This document shows positions 20,266-30,697 of a stretch of 64,000 nucleotides of DNA, one piece after another. A model generated the notes under the pieces. The model worked only from the letters and a program-made list of their open reading frames with translations, ran no database searches and was not told the DNA's origin. The translations under genes and the position numbers were made by a program. Position 1 is the stretch's first letter, and the number at the start of each line of letters is the position of its first letter. Where the stretch lies: positions 41,062,299 to 41,126,298 of the forward strand of contig OY992539.1 in assembly GCA_963921195.1 (NCBI GenBank), in the 5' to 3' direction. Origin of the DNA: Pegoplata infirma. Lineage: Eukaryota > Arthropoda > Insecta > Diptera > Anthomyiidae.

Positions 20266-21117
20266 AAAATGTAAGTATTTTTTGTGGTTCGACATTCGAA
20301 GTATAAGTTGTTTACATGTACCATACCAATTGATTTCAGGCTATTGATGCAAAACCGGAAAGAAGAACCTAGTCCTGATATATACATGAAAAACAATATT
20401 CCCAGTGTCTGGATTTATTGTTGAAGCGAATACTTTGCTGGAAATAATACAAACATGTTTACCGAAATTGTTAAAAGTGTGACCGTATTACGTGGTAGTC
20501 TATGGAAGGATTGGAACGCTCCTTGTGTCTTCCCTGGAATCCCAATGGATTATCAAACAAATTATTATATTTTGGATGTTAAATTAATGGACAGAGTGCT
20601 TGATATGTGTGCTGCTCCTGTTTAACTACATGCTGTACCACCTGGTTTTGTTTTTGCCAATGAAGTCGACAATAATCATTGTTATATGTAAGTTCATCCG
20701 GCTACACGTTTAAATTTACCCTGTCTCGTAGAGCATTTTTTGTCTGTTCCAGCATTTAGTAACGCTTTACAAGACATGTAGCCGAAATTGTGGAAGACGA
20801 TAAACGTGTAGGCAACTCCACACGCTCTTTAGTAAAATATCATACAATAATAATGTGTTTACTTTTAGCACACATCTGCAAGACTGGTAGCTTTTTTGTT
20901 GCGGATTTACATAAAAAACAAAATGCTTTTTTGAGAAGAACGATGTTCAAAACTTATTAGACAAACCAAAACCAGAAGAATGTTGTGGTGCTAATCATAA
21001 TCGAGGGCGTTTAGATGAGTACAAAGAAGACCCATTTGTCTTCTTTGGTGAAAACGACGCAGATTTGGATGAAATCAAAAAAAAAAAAACTATAACGAAC
21101 TAGATGATCTTTTAAAA
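20266..21117 (+). pseudogene. NSUN2-like: Broken NSUN2-like tRNA cytosine-5 methyltransferase fragment
   Basis: In one frame from 20455 to 20780 I read VLDMCAAP, then a stop, then VPPGFVFANEVDNNHCYM, then a stop, then VHPATRLNLPCLVEH. These match the SAM-binding part of NSUN2-type tRNA m5C methyltransferases (LDMCAAPG motif, then GFVxANDVDNxRCYxLVHQxxRL). Further on, KTGSFFVADLHKKQ (about 20880-20922) and GRLDEYKEDPFVFFGEND (about 20999-21060) match the NTGGFFVAxLxKK and GFKEDPFVF blocks of the same protein. The catalytic cysteine region between them is missing and at least three in-frame stops are present, so it is dead. GTAAGT at 20270 with TTTGATTTCAG-like AG at 20339, and TTTACTTTTAG before 20870, look like splice sites, suggesting a genomic (not processed mRNA) origin. 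It lies in the TIR-bounded E14a. Confidence 0.75.
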
Positions 21118-21144
21118 AACATGAATTTTGTGCTGAAATGTTGT

Positions 21145-21480
21145 TTAGCCATGCCCGTTCGTCCGTCTGTGGAAGTCACGATACAGTGCAAAATAAAAGA
21201 GCTAGACTTTTCAAATTTAGCACGAATATGGCATAGACTGGTTAAGTTCGTAACTGGGCAAAATAGGACCGGGGGAAATAAGTTCCCTCTTGAAGAACTT
21301 AACCGTCCTCTAAAAAACGAAATTTTCTACAGTTTTTTTTTATACTTTTGTAAAAACAAAACAATTTTTTGTCAGAAGATCAAAATTCTGGACTTAGTTA
21401 GACCCACAAGATTAGAAAATGTAATTTTTCGGCTCATCTCCTTTTGTGGGCATTATAAAATATTCATTTAAATAAGTATT
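21145..21480 (-). mobile_element. DINE-1/mini-me fragment, reverse
   Basis: ATGCCCGTTCGTCCGTCTGT, GATACAGTGCAAAATAAAAG, TAGCACGAATATGG, GGGCAAAATAGGACCGGGGG and CTTTTGTGGGCATTATAAAA follow the minus-strand order of 33616-34296. It begins within 20 bases of the NSUN2-like fragment. The 116-residue frame at 21121-21471 is this repeat read through. Confidence 0.72.
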
Positions 21481-21664
21481 ATATTAAAATTGTATTGAAT
21501 TTGTTAACAGTATGGTTTAGTTCTTCAAGGAAAAAACTTTTTTCCTATTTATCCGATTGTGTCCATTTACAAACTTAACCATCCTATGATTACACCGTTC
21601 GACAGCCAATATTAAAAATGAACCGGATTATATACATCTGAATGAGAGTTTAAATGAAGTAAAG

Positions 21665-22004
21665 CTGCATTTACAGTTTTTACCATTTCGTGATCCTGTT
21701 TCCTTTTAAAATCTTTGCTAATTTTTCCATTTTATTTTGCTATATCAGGAAAAAAAATTTATCAAAATATTTCGTTAAAAATTTTCAATTATATTTAGGG
21801 ATACATTTTTGAAACGACATTACTTACCTCTTTTTTCCTGATATGTCAGAAAAATAAAATGGGAAAATTAGCGGAGATCCTCTTCTTTCATTTGGCATTA
21901 ATGGTGGCATCCTAGGACAAGTACAAATACTTATAAAATATTTTACAAAAATGAAGTCCTTATAAAAGGAAACAGGATCACGATGTGAAAAACTGTAAAT
22001 ACAG
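21665..22004. mobile_element. Nested 340-bp foldback F7
   Basis: CTGCATTTACAGTTTTTACC and TCGTGATCCTGTTTCCTTTT on the left are mirrored by AAAAGGAAACAGGATCACGA and CTGTAAATACAG on the right; AGGAAAAAA / TTTTTTCCTGATATGTCAG pairs continue inward. No TSD was found. Confidence 0.72.
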
Positions 22005-22279
22005 TTTTAATACACTTACTCTTTAGTTTCAAACGTATATTATTCAGTTCGTGTTTAACGACATTTTCTTTTTGTCGGACTTTGTTGTAAGACATATTTG
22101 TGCCAAACTTAAGGAGACCAGCTCTTTTATTTTAGACTGTATCTTGTTTTCCTCAGACGGACATCGCTAGAATGCCTTAGAATCGATCTCTTAGCAATTA
22201 TATACTTTATGGGGTTCTAGATTGATATTTAGATATGTTACACACGAAATGATAAGGTCAGTATACACTGGGGTATACC

Positions 22280-22659
22280 CAAAATAAGAACCTATCATAA
22301 TGGTATTGGAAATGTTATACAGATAATAAAAAAACGTTACCGGGGTCATTTTGGTCCAAAAACCTTCGGCACCGATTGCAATTTCTAAAAAACCTAAAAT
22401 TTTTTTATATTGGTGGGAATCCTTCCCTTTCAACGTTTTTTTTTTGTTTTTCGTCGTTTTACAACAAAAATAAAACAAGAAAAAAAATAGCTGTATGGTT
22501 TTCAATATTAGAAATATGGGTTGCTTGAATAATTGAAAAAAAAATATTTGCAAAAATTCATCGCGATCGGTGCCGCAACTTTTTTAACATTTCTGAAAAA
22601 ATAGGACACATTTCTTATTGATTTTCACCGTATTTTCTCACTATGATAGGTTCTTTTTG
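22280..22659. mobile_element. Nested 380-bp MITE E21
   Basis: CAAAATAAGAACCTATCATA on the left is the inverse of TATGATAGGTTCTTTTTG on the right, and CGGCACCGATTGC pairs with GCGATCGGTGCCG further in. It separates the body of the DINE-1 copy from its terminal ATACTGTGGTTGGAGG. Confidence 0.75.
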
Positions 22660-23135
22660 ATATTTGCAAAAATATGCAAATGGTTATATCCCTAGTACAT
22701 ATACCATACTGTGGTTGGAGGTTATACATTTTTTTTTATTTTATTCTAACTTTTTAGTGACAATGAATGTATTATTTAAGTAAATTTAAATTTGTATATT
22801 ACCTAAAAGAAAATAAACTTAAATGAATTCAATGATTGCATAAAAATATTTGTTTTATTTTTTAAAATTTCTATTCCAAATTTTTTTAAATAAATTTATA
22901 TGAAATATCAGTTTATATAATGTTTAATATAATTGGATAAAATTATACAAAACAGGATTAGACCAAAATTCGGATCTTATTAAATCTAATAATATCATAT
23001 ATGATATTATTAGATAATTTTAGATAATTTCTGATACAGCCAATTTTGAGATCAGATTAGATCAATTTTGAGCTGATACCAGATTAATTTAGATATAATT
23101 ACATAAAGCACCAGATTAGTTTTTTTACTCGGGTA

Positions 23136-23490
23136 CCCTAGTAAAAAAGTTTTGATATAATGATATATAATTTGATACAATGATATTAAATTATATAGGA
23201 CTTTTTATAAGTTCAGATCTAATTTTATCTAAGATTTATTGAGGCTCCATTTTCTTATCTGAGGCTATACATAAATATATCTGACTTTATGTAACTATAT
23301 AAATCTATGTTAATTTATATAAAATAAGATCAAGTGGATTTACTTGGATGTGACCAAAATTCGGATCTAATTGTATCATTTTTTATATTTGTGTATCTAA
23401 AATAATACAATTAGATCAATATTTGATCCAACTTGATACAGCCAATTTTGAGATCAAATTAGATCTAAAAAGTTTTTTTTTTTACTCGGG
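23136..23490. mobile_element. E14b, 355-bp TA-target MITE
   Basis: CCCTAGTAAAAAAGTTTTGA and TTTTTTTTTTTACTCGGG are inverse ends with TA at 23134-23135 and 23491-23492. The body is rich in GATATAATG / GATCTAATT words. It abuts E14a exactly, sharing the TA. Confidence 0.8.
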
Positions 23491-23632
23491 TAAATGAACT
23501 AAACTTTTTTCCTCATAGTTAAGAAAATTTCTCGTTTTTTAGTTAAATTTTACTAAATTTAAGGAAAATTCATGATAAATTTTCAAAGAAATTTTTTCCT
23601 TAATTTTAATTATGTCTTTTTTTTAGTATAGT

Positions 23633-24008
23633 TTTTTGAATTCTCCTTTAGTTTATAGTTTTTTGTATATGTAAATGAAAGTTTGTAATCGTCTTTATAA
23701 AATTTTTCTATGTTTTTGAGACATAAATATGTTTGGTAAAGTTTGAAAAAACAAGTTTTTTTATTTTTTTTGTGTTATGTAAAAAGATTTAAAACCATTT
23801 TAAACTTAAAAAAAAGAATGGATAAATTTTGAGTAAATATTTAATTGTGTCAATTAAAAACTTACTCAAATTTTTTTGCAAACATTTAATAAATTTTTAT
23901 TAAAAATTTACTCAATACTATTAAATCGTTTACTGGTGCAAAATTGAGTAATTTTATGCTCAATAGTATTAAAAATTTACTCAAATATTTTTTTTATTTT
24001 TTTCTGTG
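23633..24008 (+). mobile_element. Partial copy of TIR family C
   Basis: AGTTTATAGTTTTTTGTATA, TTTGGTAAAGTTTGAAAAAA, AAATTTTTATTAAAAATTTA and TTTTTTTCTGTG follow the order of 3110-3580. The left end and the GC-rich island of the other copy are missing. Confidence 0.75.
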
Positions 24009-24660
24009 CAGTAATTAGAATTTCTAAGAGGTAGCTTTCAGTTTCTTTTTGAAGGGTTTTATATTTAAAATTTGAGTTTCCTCTATTTTACCCCTTTCTG
24101 CTCCCTTAGAATCGGTATTACCAAAAAGTACTTTTTTCATAATGATTTTCCGCCGAATTGTCATACATTTCAAGTTTCTAGGTTTATTATTTCAGTAAAT
24201 ACACTTTTTTACCACAAAAAATGCTTTTATTTCGCGGACTAACAGAAGGACGATTATCTTCAAATTGATTTAAGAAGTGATTCTGATTTGAAGGAGAGTC
24301 GTATATCAATATATAATCATTATACTCTTTATCCTTAACTGGTATAGTATGGCAGATATATTCCAAATCTTGGTAATCTTGGTTCGTCTTGGTCATAGTT
24401 TGTTATACTTTTGTTAGTTTTAGCCGTGATGCACTGTTTAACTTTAGGCAAATTAAGCATAAATTCAATTATGGTTGTTCGTTCATTCATTCATTCATTC
24501 ATGTATTCAATCAGTTTAATATTATGAATTTGAAATACGAAAGAAAATCTGTTTTTAAATTAAAGAAAAATATACATGTTGGTAGAATTTAAATACACAT
24601 GTATTTGTTTGTAAGCCTTCATCCTTTTATGTTCAGGACATTCTATTTGATTTTATATAC
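24009..24660. other. Unassigned DNA with a (CATT)n microsatellite
   Basis: CATTCATTCATTCATTCAT occurs at 24484-24503. The rest shows no recognisable gene; short frames on both strands overlap and have no known motif. Confidence 0.5.
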
Positions 24661-24689
24661 AAAAGTGTGTCCCGAAAAAAAAAACTTTT

Positions 24690-24900
24690 TTTAAAATAAA
24701 GCTTTGATTTTCCAATGAAAAACAAATAAAAAATCACCGCTTAAATGAGCCGTTAAAAATCTTAATCGTTTAAAAGCGCTTGAAGGAAAATTAAGCTTTT
24801 TTGAAATAAAGCTCTGTAATTTTCCAATGAAAAACAAAAAATCACCGCTTAAATGAGCCGTTAAAAATCTTAATCGTTTAAAAGCGCTTGAAGGAAACAT
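24690..24900. repeat. Tandem duplication, two units of about 110 bp
   Basis: TTTTCCAATGAAAAACAAA, AAAATCACCGCTTAAATGAG, CCGTTAAAAATCTTAATCGT and TTAAAAGCGCTTGAAGGAAA appear twice in the same order, separated only by a TTAAGCTTTTTTGAAATAAAG link. Divergence between units is low. The unit is mildly palindromic (AAGCGCTT; CCGCTTAAAT...). Confidence 0.85.
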
Positions 24901-25022
24901 TTTTAAATAATTTTTTTTATATATTTTTTAATGTTTAAGCTAGAGATCAGCTCGAGATGGTTCCTTTTTTACTATTTTAGAGAATATTTTAACTTAATTT
25001 TTCACTTAAGAAGGAACTACTA

Positions 25023-25250
25023 CACTAAGAAAAGAAATATGATTGTGGCAACTACAACTTAAGCGCGTCATATAATGATTGCAAATTTGTATCATAATAT
25101 GTTAATAGCAATCATAACATTTTTGTTGTAATCATATTCCTAAATTAGGATCATATTATGATTGCTACAAAAATGCTATGGTTGCTACAAAAAATCATAC
25201 TATGACGCTCTTAAGTTATGATTGACACAATCATATCTTTTCTCTGCGTG
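25023..25250. mobile_element. 228-bp TA-target MITE E15
   Basis: CACTAAGAAAAGAAATATGA and the inverse CACGCAGAGAAAAGATATGA form the ends, and ACTTAAGCGCGTCATA pairs with TATGACGCTCTTAAGT. TA precedes the left end; the right flank is TG. GATTGCTACAAAAATG / CATAACATTTTTGTTG repeats fill the middle. Confidence 0.78.
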
Positions 25251-25436
25251 TGATTTTAAATCCTTGTTTTTCGGGATAACCTTTACGTACAAGAAAGTTG
25301 TACGAAAAATATGTTAATGTCAATCGTTTTGTTTTAATGTTTTTAAAATATAAAAAAAAAGATTTACATAGTTTCGTTTCTGACATGACTAAGTTTTACA
25401 TGTGTATTTCTCAAAAAACATATGGCATATTCCAGG

Positions 25437-25660
25437 AAAGTATCTCAGAATCTGAAAATTTTTTTTAACGGAGATGGACATTTTTTTTTACGAAAAATGT
25501 CTCAGAATGTGAAATTCTTTTTAAGTAAATTATCTCAGAATTAAGAATTTTTCTGAAAACAAAATGTGTCAGAAAACCGGAAAATTCTAAGATTCAGAGA
25601 TATTTTTCGTACAGAAAAATTTTTAGATTCTGATACATTTCTAATTAAAAAAATAAAAAA
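25437..25660. repeat. Palindrome-array fragment
   Basis: TATCTCAGAATCTGAAAATT, AAATGTCTCAGAATGTGAAA and ATTCTAAGATTCAGAGATAT are drifted array units like those at 7020-8480. Confidence 0.6.
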
Positions 25661-25831
25661 AAGTTTATTCTAGTACGAAATTATTTATTGTAAGGAATTA
25701 GCATTACACTTTTAGAAATCCTACAGAATTCCTTACTAAAAAGTTGGTTGTTATTACTACACTCAAAAAATGATGTCGTTAACTGTTTGTAATTTATTTA
25801 AAAAGTTGTCCGTTTAGTCGTTTTTAAAAGA

Positions 25832-26447
25832 AACAAGTAAAAAAGTTAAATTCGGCCTTGCCGAATGCAGTGATACCCTCCATAATTTCAAAAAGATTGC
25901 AAAAACTTTATTTAAAAGGAAATTACTTAAAAAAAAAAAAATTTCCGCGAAAAAAATTTTGGAAAAAAATCCGCGATTTTTTTCTTTTTTTGTCAAAAAA
26001 TATGTTCGTACTTGATTAAATACCATTTGGTGTTCAATTATGTTCACATATATCAACCAGATGCCGAATTAAAGCTTTTTGTATTTTTATGTTATGTTGA
26101 ATGTACTGAAATTTTTGAGGTGTGCTTACATTTTCGTTCATAACTTTTGAACCGCTGAACCGATATTGCTCAAATGCAATACCAAACTTCTCGGGAGCAC
26201 TTCCAATAAATATGTTAAGTTTCAGTCGTCTCTGTGCAATATTTTGTCCGCGACAGCATTTTCCACAGACAGACGGACAGACGGACAGACGGACAGACGG
26301 ACAGACGGACATCGCTAGAACGTCTTAAAATCGATCGGGCATCATGAATATATATACTTTATGGGGTCCCAGACCGATATTTCGATATTTACAAACGGAA
26401 TGACAAACTTATATATACCCTCTATCACTAAGTGGAGGGTATAAAAA
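25832..26447 (+). mobile_element. DINE-1/mini-me copy, subtype 3, nearly intact
   Basis: It begins AACAAGTAAAAAAGTTAAAT, then TTCGGCCTTGCCGAA and GATACCCTCCATAATTTC. It has CATAACTTTTGAACCGC, TCGTCTCTGTGCAATATTTT, a pure (GACGGACA)n tract, GAATATATATACTTTATGG and CTATCACTAAGTGGAGGGTA. It serves as the uninterrupted reference for the copy at 55563-58550. Confidence 0.85.
26266..26311. repeat. (GACGGACA)n microsatellite inside DINE-1
   Basis: About five and a half repeats of ACAGACGG run without interruption. GTCY-type proto-microsatellites are a hallmark of dipteran mini-me elements, and this copy is expanded relative to others here. Confidence 0.9.
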
Positions 26448-26749
26448 CATTTGTTTGGTGTTCAGTTTTTATTAATGACTACTTCAGTCCTTCGTTTCAA
26501 AAATAACACACTAAAAAATAAAGACTTTCATTAACATTTAATTTTAAAAGTCATTTATTTTTGTTCTGTAAGTAAAAACTACTGATTATTCTTTTGATTT
26601 TTAATGATTTGTGTAAGTAATTTTTTTTTAAATTGTTGGTATTTTTTAATGAAATATCATTAGTTTTTATCTGCACAAGTCAGTTATTTTTTTGTAGAAA
26701 AAAAAATCAAAAAATTATTTATAGAAATATAAAAACATGTTTGTATCAA

Positions 26750-26815
26750 GTGACTTTGGCTCGATGGGTAGAGTGTCTGGCCAGAATGTACTTGATTGCG
26801 GGATCGATTCCCCAA
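26750..26815 (+). other. tRNA-like module inside the K element
   Basis: TGGCTCGATGGGTAGAGTGT resembles a D-arm/A box and GCGGGATCGATTCCCC a T-arm/B box, 40 bases apart. Acceptor pairing is absent. AAAAATTTTATT follows. tRNA-derived or tRNA-like. Confidence 0.5.
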
Positions 26816-27378
26816 AAATTTTATTAAAAGTTTTTAAAAAAATATTTCAATAGAAAATTGTAAAAAATAACCTACAAAATCATTAATTTTTAATGTTTTC
26901 GTAGGTTATTTTTTTGGAATTTGTTTGTAAAAATAACAGAACTATCATTGATTTTTAATGTTTTCGTTGGTTATTTTTTTCGAATTTGTTGGTAGAAAAA
27001 AGTAAAAAAAACATATTTTTTTAATGTTATTTATTTTAGAAAATTTTGTCAACAGTAAAAAATAAATATTGATGTTTGTTAAAACAAATGAATAATTACT
27101 GGAATGGTTTTCAATTGTTTATTCACTGGTTTTAAGTGTGTTTTTTATTTGTTTTTGCCTACAAAATATTTTGAGTGTAATTGTTACACAGAAAAAAATA
27201 TCGTGAAACCAAAAGTAACTAAACAAATTGTTAGCAACTAATTTCTAGTTCAACAACGTTTTTAATTGTATCAACAATGTACATATATTGTTAATGTAAC
27301 AAAAATCCAATTTAATTTCCAATTAAATGCATCAATTAATATCATTGTTCAAAAACGCAAAAAATGCTTACTAATAAC

Positions 27379-27920
27379 TAGGGATGAGATTTTCATGCAC
27401 TAAAAAATAAAAAATATGCGCTAAAAAATTCAAAATATGCACTAAAAAATATTAAAATATGCACTAAAAAATAAAATGTGTACAATAAAAATCTTGTTTT
27501 CACAGAAAAAACTTCTAAAAAAGCAAAAAAATAACGCCGTGTTTACACAGTAACATTTAAAACTTAATATGAGCAAGATGTTTTTTAGAAATTAAGAAAA
27601 TCTTATAAGAAAAACAAAAAAAGAAAAAAAAATTCTTAATTTCAAAATAAATTTTAAATAGTTTTTGGGAAAAACAAATTTTAATTTGTGTTTTTGCTAA
27701 TTTATGCAAAATATGCAAAAATATGCACTTAAAAATTCCAAATAAGTACAAAATATGCATTTAAAATAAAAATATGCAAAAATATGCATTTTCACCAAAA
27801 TATGCAAAAACAAATCAATGCCATTTTAACGCAAATTTCTTGATTCGGAAAGATAATTGGTCGATATCGTTTTTAGACTATCGACAAAAAACATACATTT
27901 GCATGAAAATCTCATCCCTA
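27379..27920 (-). mobile_element. hAT MITE N2 copy 1, 8-bp TSD CTAATAAC
   Basis: Ends TAGGGATGAGATTTTCATGC and its inverse are matched over about 22 bases. Exact CTAATAAC duplications flank it (27371-27378 and 27921-27928), and element T copy 2 has the empty site near 38470-38485. Both sides hold arrays of TATGCAAAAATATGCA-like words. Non-coding. The partner copy is at 35753-36329. Confidence 0.93.
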
Positions 27921-28288
27921 CTAATAACACAGACACTTCATATCGTCACCTAAAATGCAAAACGCCCTAACTAACAAAAAATTCAAAAGTGCGTTTTTAA
28001 TTGATTCTTATGTATTGGATCAAAATACATGTCCACAAAAAATTTTAGACTCCTTTGATCAAAAATGGAGATTTTATTAACAAAATTCAAAAAGCCCTAT
28101 CTACATGCTTTGATATTTGTTAAACCAAAAAGCCCCAACTACACGTTTGTTTACATAATATTGCCGACGCAACTGTTATTTTTTAAGATTAAACATTTTT
28201 TTGATACTTCTTCTTCCACAATGTCCACTAATAGGAAAAATATCTATATATGTACACAAAAAATAAAGTTTAGAAATTTACCAGTTAA

Positions 28289-29876
28289 CCCCTTCAGGAC
28301 CGTACTCTCACGAGAATCGTTCTTTTTTCAGTTATAGAATTCGCAATTTATGCAGTAAAATTAGTCTTAAGTAAGATATAAATTTTACATAAAATTTAAT
28401 AACAATATAATTAATGGCGATAAAAAACACGATTGGAAGTTCTTCATTCCGATTGAATAAAATTCAAAGTAAATTTTTCGTTAAATAAGTAAAAAAAAAA
28501 TGTTTTTAATTATAAATTTTTGCTATTTTTACAAAAAATACAGGGGGCTAATTATGTATGTAACTTGATATCCTCATCTTTAGCTCATTATTCTATTACC
28601 ATAAAATGACACTATATGGTAATGGAATAACGATAGACACGATACGATTATTGTTAAAAGCATTCATTGGAAAGCTTATAATTTCTTCATAAAAAGGGAC
28701 AGAAATAAAAAACAAGTTGATGTCTAATACCGATAACATTAAATACAGGGCTTAGGAAAGATAAAATAACAACCTGTGTCAAATTTCATCATTTACATAT
28801 GGGGGTTTTTATCTCAAGTGACACAACTTTTAAAACCGATAGTTTAGTCACAATTTTTCAACGAGATCGGTCAAGAACTTTCTGAGTTAGAGGGGACCGT
28901 AATTTTACATTTTATTCAAACAGGATTTGTTTTTGCATCCATGTAACTGATTACCTAATGTTCCTAGCAAAATGTGTCCCGAGTGTGTAAGATAGCTATT
29001 TCTTTAATCTTTCAAAAAAAAATTAAAAATTATTTTTTTTATTTTGGAAAATCAAAAACTTGTTTGGCATTTTTTTAAAACCTGCCCTTTTTTTAACTTA
29101 AAATAAAGCTAAAGGGTACTTTTGACTATCACACACTTCCATTATACAAGCGTAATTTCACCATGTTAGCGAAATATTTTTTTAAAAAATTTGACAAGAA
29201 ATTGTTCACTTATTAGATACGACTAGGTTTCAATCAAAAAAGAATCCAAAAATCTTTAGGAAGTTGGTAAATTTTGATGTGTATAATGGAAGTGTGATAG
29301 TGGAAAGTACCCTTAAGGAATTTTCCTTTAAGAGCTTTGTGGGATGCGAGTGAGATATCTATCAAATGCCCAATATTTACTGCAGATCTTAAGAAATTTT
29401 CCAGAAGCCGAGTAAACGCTTTGACGACCATATATTTTGGCCGAAGTGTTTTTGATTTTCTTTCCATTTTTGTAATTTCTGATCTAATAATAGTTACGCA
29501 TAAAAAAATTGGGCCCCTCTTCCCCCTTATTAGGCTATTCTGGCCAAGGCTATTTTGGTACTCGCTGTGATTTTTAAGAAAACCAATTTAATAATAGCTA
29601 TTCTACAAGAATTTGGATTCTGAACCCCCTTATTGACCCTTATTTCGCCTGTCAAGTAAATATAATTTTGTCCCTAATATATTTATTACTTCGCAAACTT
29701 TTAGAACAAATAGTGAGTAAGTGGACCCAGTTAGAGACTTAATGAAAACAAAACTTTTGTTTCTCTAAAACTCTTCTATAATTCATCTTTTAGAACATTT
29801 ATACTATCTTTTACTTGAACAAAAAAAATAGCAAGAACTGATTTGGGAAGTATAGTTGCCTGTGGTCGTTAAAAGG
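28289..29876. mobile_element. TTAA-target element, piggyBac-like candidate
   Basis: TTAA flanks both sides (28285-28288 and 29877-29880). The ends CCCCTTCAGGACC and the inverse CCTTTTAACGACC agree at about 9 of 13 positions. piggyBac-type elements use TTAA targets and CC-starting ends, but the weak TIR match leaves room for chance. No transposase recognised. A smaller MITE is nested at 29112-29314. Confidence 0.5.
29112..29314. mobile_element. 203-bp MITE with AAGGGTACTTT ends
   Basis: AAGGGTACTTTTGACTATCA and CACTTCCATTATACA are mirrored by TGTATAATGGAAGTGTGATA and GTGGAAAGTACCCTT. The pairing covers about 35 bases with two or three mismatches. No clear TSD. Confidence 0.75.
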
Positions 29877-30451
29877 TTAAAGCATTTTGAAGCATTAGTT
29901 TATTTCGGGCCATACCCTTGTCCTGTTCCACCCTCATTTGACATGGAGCTTTAAAATGGAAAATTGACATTCTGTATCGAATTAAGTTAGCACGTGATTA
30001 ACAGAATCCGAAATGAGACATTTTGCAGTGTTAGGTTATATAGCAGGTGCCACGCCCCTTTTTCCAATAACGCCCACATTTTGTTAGAGTTCTATATGAT
30101 AAACAACATTCAGTGTAAAATTTTGTTAGCATGTTGTTACATTTTATAACACATCTGCTTGGTGTTTTTAAACATATTCAGTGCAGATAGGGCTTTTTGT
30201 GTTTCTGAAAATTACAAGACAAAAGGGCGTTACTAACATAACTTTTCAAATATAAAAAATTTATAATTTTTTTTAACAGAAATGAATTTGTTTGTGTGTT
30301 TTTACTAATATTTAAAGAAATTGTAATGAAAACTTTTATAGTTTTTATATAAACACGTTTTTTGCTTCTCCTGTAAAATTTATAAAATGTTAGATAGGGC
30401 GTTTTGCATTTTAGGTGACGATATGCTCATTCAATGAAGCTCAAATATATG

Positions 30452-30530
30452 TGACGATAGCACGGTGGTGTGTGCTAGACTGGAATCATGAACATTGCGG
30501 GTTCGCTGCCAGTTGGCGGAAATATTTTTT
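30452..30530 (+). other. tRNA-like module 1 of element T copy 1
   Basis: TAGCACGGTGGTGTGTGCTA, then GGGTTCGCTGCC, then a T run at about 30524. It aligns with module 1 of T copy 2 (38523-38600). Confidence 0.6.
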
Positions 30531-30613
30531 TATTTATTTTTATTATGAGATTATTTTGTTTTTGCTATTCTACAGACACTTTTTATACGTGTTAAGTCAA
30601 GTGCAAATATATA

Positions 30614-30685
30614 TGAGAAATAGCACGGTGGTTGTGTGCTAGACTCGTACCATGTTCGATGCCGGTTCGATTCCACGGTACAAAG
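30614..30685 (+). other. tRNA-like module 2 of element T copy 1
   Basis: TAGCACGGTGGTTGTGTGCT followed by GCCGGTTCGATTCC, a perfect B box. It matches module 2 of T copy 2 (38684-38770). DINE-type DNA begins 12 bases later, so module 3 of the other copy is not present here. Confidence 0.62.
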
Positions 30686-30697
30686 CTAAAAAAAAAC

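Larger units (their letters stand above)
21505..22728 (+). mobile_element. DINE-1/mini-me copy, forward, with two nested elements
   Basis: AGTTCTTCAAGGAAAAAACT and CATTTACAAACTTAACCATC are followed after an insertion by GACATATTTGTGCCAAACTT, CAGACGGACATCGCTAGAAT, TATATACTTTATGGGG and CTGGGGTATACC. The end ATACTGTGGTTGGAGG reappears at about 22708-22724 after a second insertion. Together with 21145-21480 it forms an inverted DINE-1 pair. Confidence 0.68.
18451..23133. mobile_element. Long TIR-bounded segment E14a (CCCGAGTAAAAAA ends)
   Basis: The left end CCCGAGTAAAAAAGAAATGA and the right end TTTTTTTACTCGGG are inverses over 13 bases and are flanked by TA (18449-18450 and 23134-23135). The outermost few hundred bases resemble the 355-bp element at 23136-23490, including GATACAGCCAATTTTGAGAT near the right end. 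Between the ends lie a hAT, a hairpin, an NSUN2-like gene fragment and a DINE-1 copy. It may be one element that captured host DNA, or two ends brought together by chance. Confidence 0.5.
17481..23632 (+). mobile_element. R3 repeat copy 1, split by a 5-kb insertion
   Basis: It starts CACTCAAAAAATAGTGAAC after TA (17479-17480). The body includes GGTCTAGACCCTGGACCC, GTCCGTTTCGCTCTAACTTG and CTTAGTTTTTGAGATACGG, then CTAAATTCTAAGAAG repeats to about 18448. It resumes after 23490 with AAATGAACTAAACTTTTTTC and ends near 23632. The reverse copy 41463-44660 gives the uninterrupted order around TAAATGAAC. Another copy starts at 63384. No coding capacity. Confidence 0.65.
25760..27177. mobile_element. 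K element copy with TA target, split by DINE-1
   Basis: It begins CACTCAAAAAATGATGTCGT after TA (25758-25759) and ends CAAAATATTTTGAGTG before TA (27178-27179). The DINE-1 copy at 25832-26447 interrupts it near the left end. A tRNA-like module lies at 26750-26815 and TTTTTAATGTTTTCGTAGGT / GTTTTCGTTGGTTATTTTTT repeats fill the right part. Confidence 0.78.
27944..30420. mobile_element. 2.5-kb TIR element F4, ATAT target
   Basis: CGTCACCTAAAATGCAAAAC on the left is exactly mirrored at the right, and the pairing continues as GCCCTA(A/T)CTAAC. ATAT flanks it (27940-27943 and 30421-30424). Subterminal words AAAAGCCCTATCTAC and AAAAAGCCCCAACTAC (left) and GATAGGGCTTTTTGTG (right) repeat the TIR core. 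The centre carries a TTAA-target insertion. No coding. Confidence 0.85.

Noticed and set aside
24691..24900. Minus-strand frame with an internally repeated FPSSAFKRLRFLTAHLSGDF-like segment
   Set aside because: The repetition is a DNA-level tandem duplication of about 110 bp; there is no start context, known domain or longer frame.
26122..26328. Opposed frames rich in TDGQTDRRTDGQ and SVCPSVRLSVCPS
   Set aside because: These are translations of the (GACGGACA)n tract in DINE-1.
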